A stretch of 64,000 nucleotides of DNA from Roseburia sp. AF12-17LB (lineage in GTDB: Bacteria > Bacillota > Clostridia > Lachnospirales > Lachnospiraceae): NCBI RefSeq assembly GCF_003479605.1, contig NZ_QUHR01000005.1, forward strand, positions 62,001-126,000, given 5' to 3'. The translations under genes were made by a program, and so were the position numbers. Below the pieces are notes generated by a model that was given only the letters and a program-made list of their open reading frames with translations, had not been told where the DNA came from and ran no database searches. This document shows, piece after piece, positions 61,011 to 64,000 of the stretch. Every line of letters begins with the position of its first letter. Within the stretch, counting starts at the first letter, position 1.

Positions 61011-61039
61011 ATTATATAGTATTGAAAACTAGACGACAA
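61011..61039 (-). promoter_or_regulatory. Promoter of the DUF1836 gene
   Basis: On the minus strand TTGTCG (61039-61034) and TATAAT (61016-61011) with a 17-base spacer, about 20 bases before the ATG. Confidence 0.6.
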
Positions 61040-61260
61040 GAAGTAAAATGACAGAAAGCATATACAATGACGCTGTGATGTGTAAATGACATTGCGTGAT
61101 GCAACTACAATAGAATGAACATAAGGGAAAAGAACTCATGAATGCGTTCGACGGACAGTACAAAAAGAAATCTGAAAAGAAATACAGAAAATATGTTCCC
61201 ATCCCTTAAGGAAGTATGGTATACTGAGCGGAGTGGTATTGAGGAGAGTAAAGGAGCATT

Positions 61261-63489
61261 ATGAGTATATACGATTCATTAAATGAAGAACAGAAAAAAG
61301 GTGTATTTACAACAGAAGGACCTGTGCTGCTGCTGGCGGGCGCAGGCAGCGGAAAGACCCGTGTGCTGACTCACCGGGCGGTATATCTGATAGAGGAACT
61401 GGGAGTCAATCCCTATCATATCCTTGCGATTACATTTACCAATAAGGCTGCAGGCGAAATGCGGGAGCGTATTGATGACATGGTGGGCTATGGCTCGGAA
61501 AATATCTGGGTATCTACCTTTCATTCTACCTGTGTGAGAATTCTGCGCCGTTTTATTGACCATATCGGATTTGGAACCAACTTTACCATATATGATACAG
61601 AAGACCAGAAGACCATTATGAAGGATATCTGCAAGCGTCTGGAAATTGATACGAAGATGTATAAGGAAAAAAGTTTGCTTGCGGCCATTTCTTCTGCAAA
61701 GGACGAGCTGATTAGTCCGGAAGCATATGCCCTTCGGGCGCAGGGAGATTTCCGGAAAATGAAGGAAGCAGCCGTTTACCGGGAATATCAGCAGGTGTTA
61801 CGGAAAAATAATGCACTGGATTTTGATGATTTGATTGTAAAGACCGTAGAGCTTTTCCAGTCGGATATGGAAGTGCTGGATTATTATCAGGAGCGGTTCC
61901 GTTATATTATGGTGGACGAGTATCAGGATACCAATACGGCACAGTTTCAGCTGATTAAACTGCTGGCAGGCAAATATAAGAATCTCTGCGTGGTAGGTGA
62001 TGATGACCAGTCCATTTACAAATTCCGTGGAGCAAACATTTATAATATATTGAATTTTGAAAAAGAATTTCCAAATGCAGTCACCATCAAGCTGGAGCAG
62101 AATTACCGTTCCACCCAGAATATTTTAAATGCAGCCAATGGGGTCATTGCAAATAATGTGGGACGAAAGGCAAAACGTCTCTGGACGGAGAATGAGGAAG
62201 GCGAAAAAATTGCATTTCATCAGTTTGAAACCGGATTTGATGAAGCAGACTATGTAGCAAAAGATATCCGGAGCAAAGTGCGGGAAGGCATGTATCATTA
62301 CGGAGACTGTGCCGTATTATACCGTACCAACGCCCAGTCCCGACTTTTCGAGGAACGTTTTATCACAGCCAGCATACCATATAAGATTGTGGGAGGCGTA
62401 AACTTCTATTCCAGAAGAGAAATCAAGGATTTACTGGCTTATCTTAAGACCATTGACAATGCCATGGATGATTTGGCGGTACGCCGTATTATCAATGTGC
62501 CAAAACGTGGAATTGGAGCAACGACATTAAGCAGGGTGCAGGATTATGCCGATGAAAACGGTCTTACCTTTTATAATGCCTTAAAAATGGCAGAAGAGAT
62601 TGGCACAATCGGACGGGCATCTGCAAAAATCAGACCGTTTGTAATGCTGATTCAGAGTATGCGGAGCAAGTTGCCGTATATCAGTGTATCAGAGCTTTTG
62701 CAGGAAATCATTGAAGAAACCGGTTATGTCCGTGAACTGGAAGCAGAAAATACAGAGGAAGCACAGCAGCGAATGGAAAATATCGATGAGTTGATTTCCA
62801 AAGCAGTTACTTATGAGGAAAGCGAGGAAGAGCCGACCTTAAGCGGATTCTTAGAGGAAGTAGCACTGGTTGCAGATATTGACAGTGTGGATGAGACACA
62901 GGACTATGTTGTGCTGATGACGCTGCACAGTGCGAAGGGTCTTGAATTTCCACAGGTTTATCTGGCAGGAATGGAAGACGGACTGTTTCCGGGATTCGGT
63001 GCAATCTGTGCGGAAAATCCAACAGCGGAAATCGAAGAAGAACGTCGTCTTGCCTATGTGGGAATCACAAGAGCCAAGGAGCGGTTGTCCATATCCTGCG
63101 CAAGAATGCGTATGATACGAGGAGAAACACAGTATAATAAGGTGTCCCGTTTCGTAAAAGAGATTCCGCGGGAACTTTTAGCGGGAACCATCCAGAAGGA
63201 AAAAATGCCGGATATTCCGAAACCAAGTATGATGGCGAAAAATGCATTTTCGGCAAAGCCGATGGCACTGCGCAGAACTGGCGTACCGGAGGCAAGGAAC
63301 TTTGGTAATTCCGCAATGAAAAAGCCATTGGATTATGCTGTGGGCGATACCGTTTCCCATATGAAATTCGGCACCGGAGTCGTAAAGCAGATTATTGACG
63401 GCGGCAGGGATTACGAGGTTACCGTTGATTTTTCCAGTGTAGGTGTGAAGAAGATGTTTGCATCCTTTGCCAAATTGAAAAAGTTATAA
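61261..63489 (+). CDS. pcrA: ATP-dependent DNA helicase PcrA (UvrD family)
   Basis: 742 aa, SF1A helicase acting in repair and replication restart. Motifs in order: Q-motif SLNEEQKKGV, Walker A LAGAGSGKTRVL (25-36), VDEYQDTNTAQF, VVGDDDQSIYKFRGA, VLYRTNAQSR, LMTLHSAKGLEF and YVGITRAKERL. The C-terminal region ends in a Tudor-like domain (VGDTVSHMKFGTGVVKQI), as in Bacillus PcrA. ATG 61261 follows AAAGGAGC. No ligA follows. Confidence 0.96.
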   Translation: MSIYDSLNEEQKKGVFTTEGPVLLLAGAGSGKTRVLTHRAVYLIEELGVNPYHILAITFTNKAAGEMRERIDDMVGYGSENIWVSTFHSTCVRILRRFIDHIGFGTNFTIYDTEDQKTIMKDICKRLEIDTKMYKEKSLLAAISSAKDELISPEAYALRAQGDFRKMKEAAVYREYQQVLRKNNALDFDDLIVKTVELFQSDMEVLDYYQERFRYIMVDEYQDTNTAQFQLIKLLAGKYKNLCVVGDDDQSIYKFRGANIYNILNFEKEFPNAVTIKLEQNYRSTQNILNAANGVIANNVGRKAKRLWTENEEGEKIAFHQFETGFDEADYVAKDIRSKVREGMYHYGDCAVLYRTNAQSRLFEERFITASIPYKIVGGVNFYSRREIKDLLAYLKTIDNAMDDLAVRRIINVPKRGIGATTLSRVQDYADENGLTFYNALKMAEEIGTIGRASAKIRPFVMLIQSMRSKLPYISVSELLQEIIEETGYVRELEAENTEEAQQRMENIDELISKAVTYEESEEEPTLSGFLEEVALVADIDSVDETQDYVVLMTLHSAKGLEFPQVYLAGMEDGLFPGFGAICAENPTAEIEEERRLAYVGITRAKERLSISCARMRMIRGETQYNKVSRFVKEIPRELLAGTIQKEKMPDIPKPSMMAKNAFSAKPMALRRTGVPEARNFGNSAMKKPLDYAVGDTVSHMKFGTGVVKQIIDGGRDYEVTVDFSSVGVKKMFASFAKLKKL

Positions 63490-63616
63490 AAATTTTATGA
63501 ATTTGTAATTTTTTCTAGTAGATTGGGGAAACATATGCTATAATGAATTAATAAAAAGAGTTCTAGGTGGCAGGAAAATGAAAAACTGTTGTTGGCATAA
63601 AAAGGAGTGGTCAGAA

Positions 63617-63895
63617 ATGGAAAAAATGGAAGAATTAAAGAATTTATTAACCGCAAATGTGAACAAAGTAACAGAATTATTGCATAAAAAGGAGAAAGAG
63701 GAAATAATGGAAGAGAAGAAAAAATCAAAAGCTGGTTTAATTTTTGCAATCATTGGTATTGTTGTAGTAGTTGCTGCAGCTGCTTATGGATTATATCGTT
63801 TCTTTGCACCAGATTATCTGGAGGATTTTGAAGACGATTTCGATGATGATTTTGAAGATGATTTCTTTGACGAGGATGACGAGGAAGAGAAATAA
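63617..63895 (+). CDS. Small membrane protein with Asp/Glu-rich tail
   Basis: 92 aa. A charged N-terminal helix (MEELKNLLTANVNKVTELLHKKEKEEIMEEKKKSKAG in segments) leads to one membrane helix (AGLIFAIIGIVVVVAAAAYGLYRFF) and an outside or inside tail made of Asp, Glu and Phe. It resembles DUF4366-like clostridial proteins. ATG 63617 lies 9 nt after GGAG; the ATG at 63578 lies upstream of that site. An extended -10 sequence TGCTATAAT at 63536 could be its promoter. Function unknown. Confidence 0.65.
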   Translation: MEKMEELKNLLTANVNKVTELLHKKEKEEIMEEKKKSKAGLIFAIIGIVVVVAAAAYGLYRFFAPDYLEDFEDDFDDDFEDDFFDEDDEEEK

Positions 63896-63931
63896 TCATT
63901 ATCATTTGCATAATTTAACAGGTGAAGATGT

Positions 63932-63962
63932 AAAGGGCTGTGTGATATCATGCAGCCCTTTT
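63932..63962 (+). terminator. Rho-independent terminator
   Basis: AAAGGGCTG (63932-63940) pairs with CAGCCCTTT (63953-63961) around GTGATATCAT, followed by TT. It ends the last gene of the window. Confidence 0.85.
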
Positions 63963-64000
63963 ACTGAGTGTGCCGGAAACGCTGCGGATGACATGTGTTT

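Noticed and set aside
1..64000. CRISPR arrays, tRNA and rRNA genes
   Set aside because: No regularly spaced direct repeats and no recognisable tRNA or rRNA stretch was seen by eye; a scan with dedicated tools was not possible.

Overview
The window looks like a chromosomal segment of a gut Lachnospiraceae (Clostridia, Bacillota). The reasons are a moderate-to-low GC content, strong AGGAGG-type ribosome sites with TTG and GTG starts, a clostridial-type acetolactate synthase with a Cys-rich insertion, small Lachnospiraceae-type families (DUF6110, DUF1836), an ECF sigma/DUF4179-like pair and a clear bile salt hydrolase. No rRNA, tRNA or CRISPR array was seen.

Layout. 1-2048: end of a sugar ABC transporter operon (binding-protein tail, hairpin, two permeases). 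2100-6755: queT behind a pseudoknotted leader (candidate preQ1 riboswitch), a LuxR-type regulator, a DUF2156 protein, a GNAT acetyltransferase and a ZIP metal transporter. 6760-26580: an accessory/defence island. It holds an AbiE type IV toxin-antitoxin pair, a decayed WYL regulator, a lipoprotein/EF-hand/Asp-Ser-rich cluster of unknown function, a transposase remnant, a second AbiE-like pair (DUF6577 plus nucleotidyltransferase) behind two matched palindromes, an ECF sigma/anti-sigma pair, and a complete type I restriction-modification locus. That locus has hsdM, two hsdS genes, a silent inverted specificity cassette, a tyrosine recombinase and hsdR, followed by a GmrSD-like DUF262/DUF1524 protein. 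26584-44000: core metabolism, namely a DUF188 protein, MATE pump, NUDIX hydrolase, purM-purN-purD behind a cloverleaf-like leader, thyA-folA, an AEC transporter, ilvB-ilvN, hslO-nadE and a PAP2 phosphatase. 43200-56000: L,D-transpeptidase, galK-galT, a DMT exporter, two aminotransferases including hisC, an NMT1-type lipoprotein, a PHP phosphoesterase and bile salt hydrolase. 56200-64000: HD-GYP protein, a metal P-type ATPase with small partners, yerC, DUF1836 and pcrA.

How genes work together. The type I locus is built to vary its specificity: four copies of a 14-bp site (TAAATGATAATTTA) flank two downstream specificity cassettes, and inversion between the first pair would fuse the first half-HsdS in frame to the cassette now on the minus strand. 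The purine, folate/thymidylate, Leloir galactose and branched-chain amino acid genes form ordinary tightly spaced operons.

Most unusual non-coding signal: two dispersed long-hairpin elements (about 45171-45398 and 54479-55006). They share a branched apical core in which three base pairs differ between copies by double, pairing-preserving changes. I do not recognise this family. A second, unrelated dispersed repeat occurs near 3826-3953 and 60216-60286. Start codons were adjusted wherever a ribosome site or promoter decided them.
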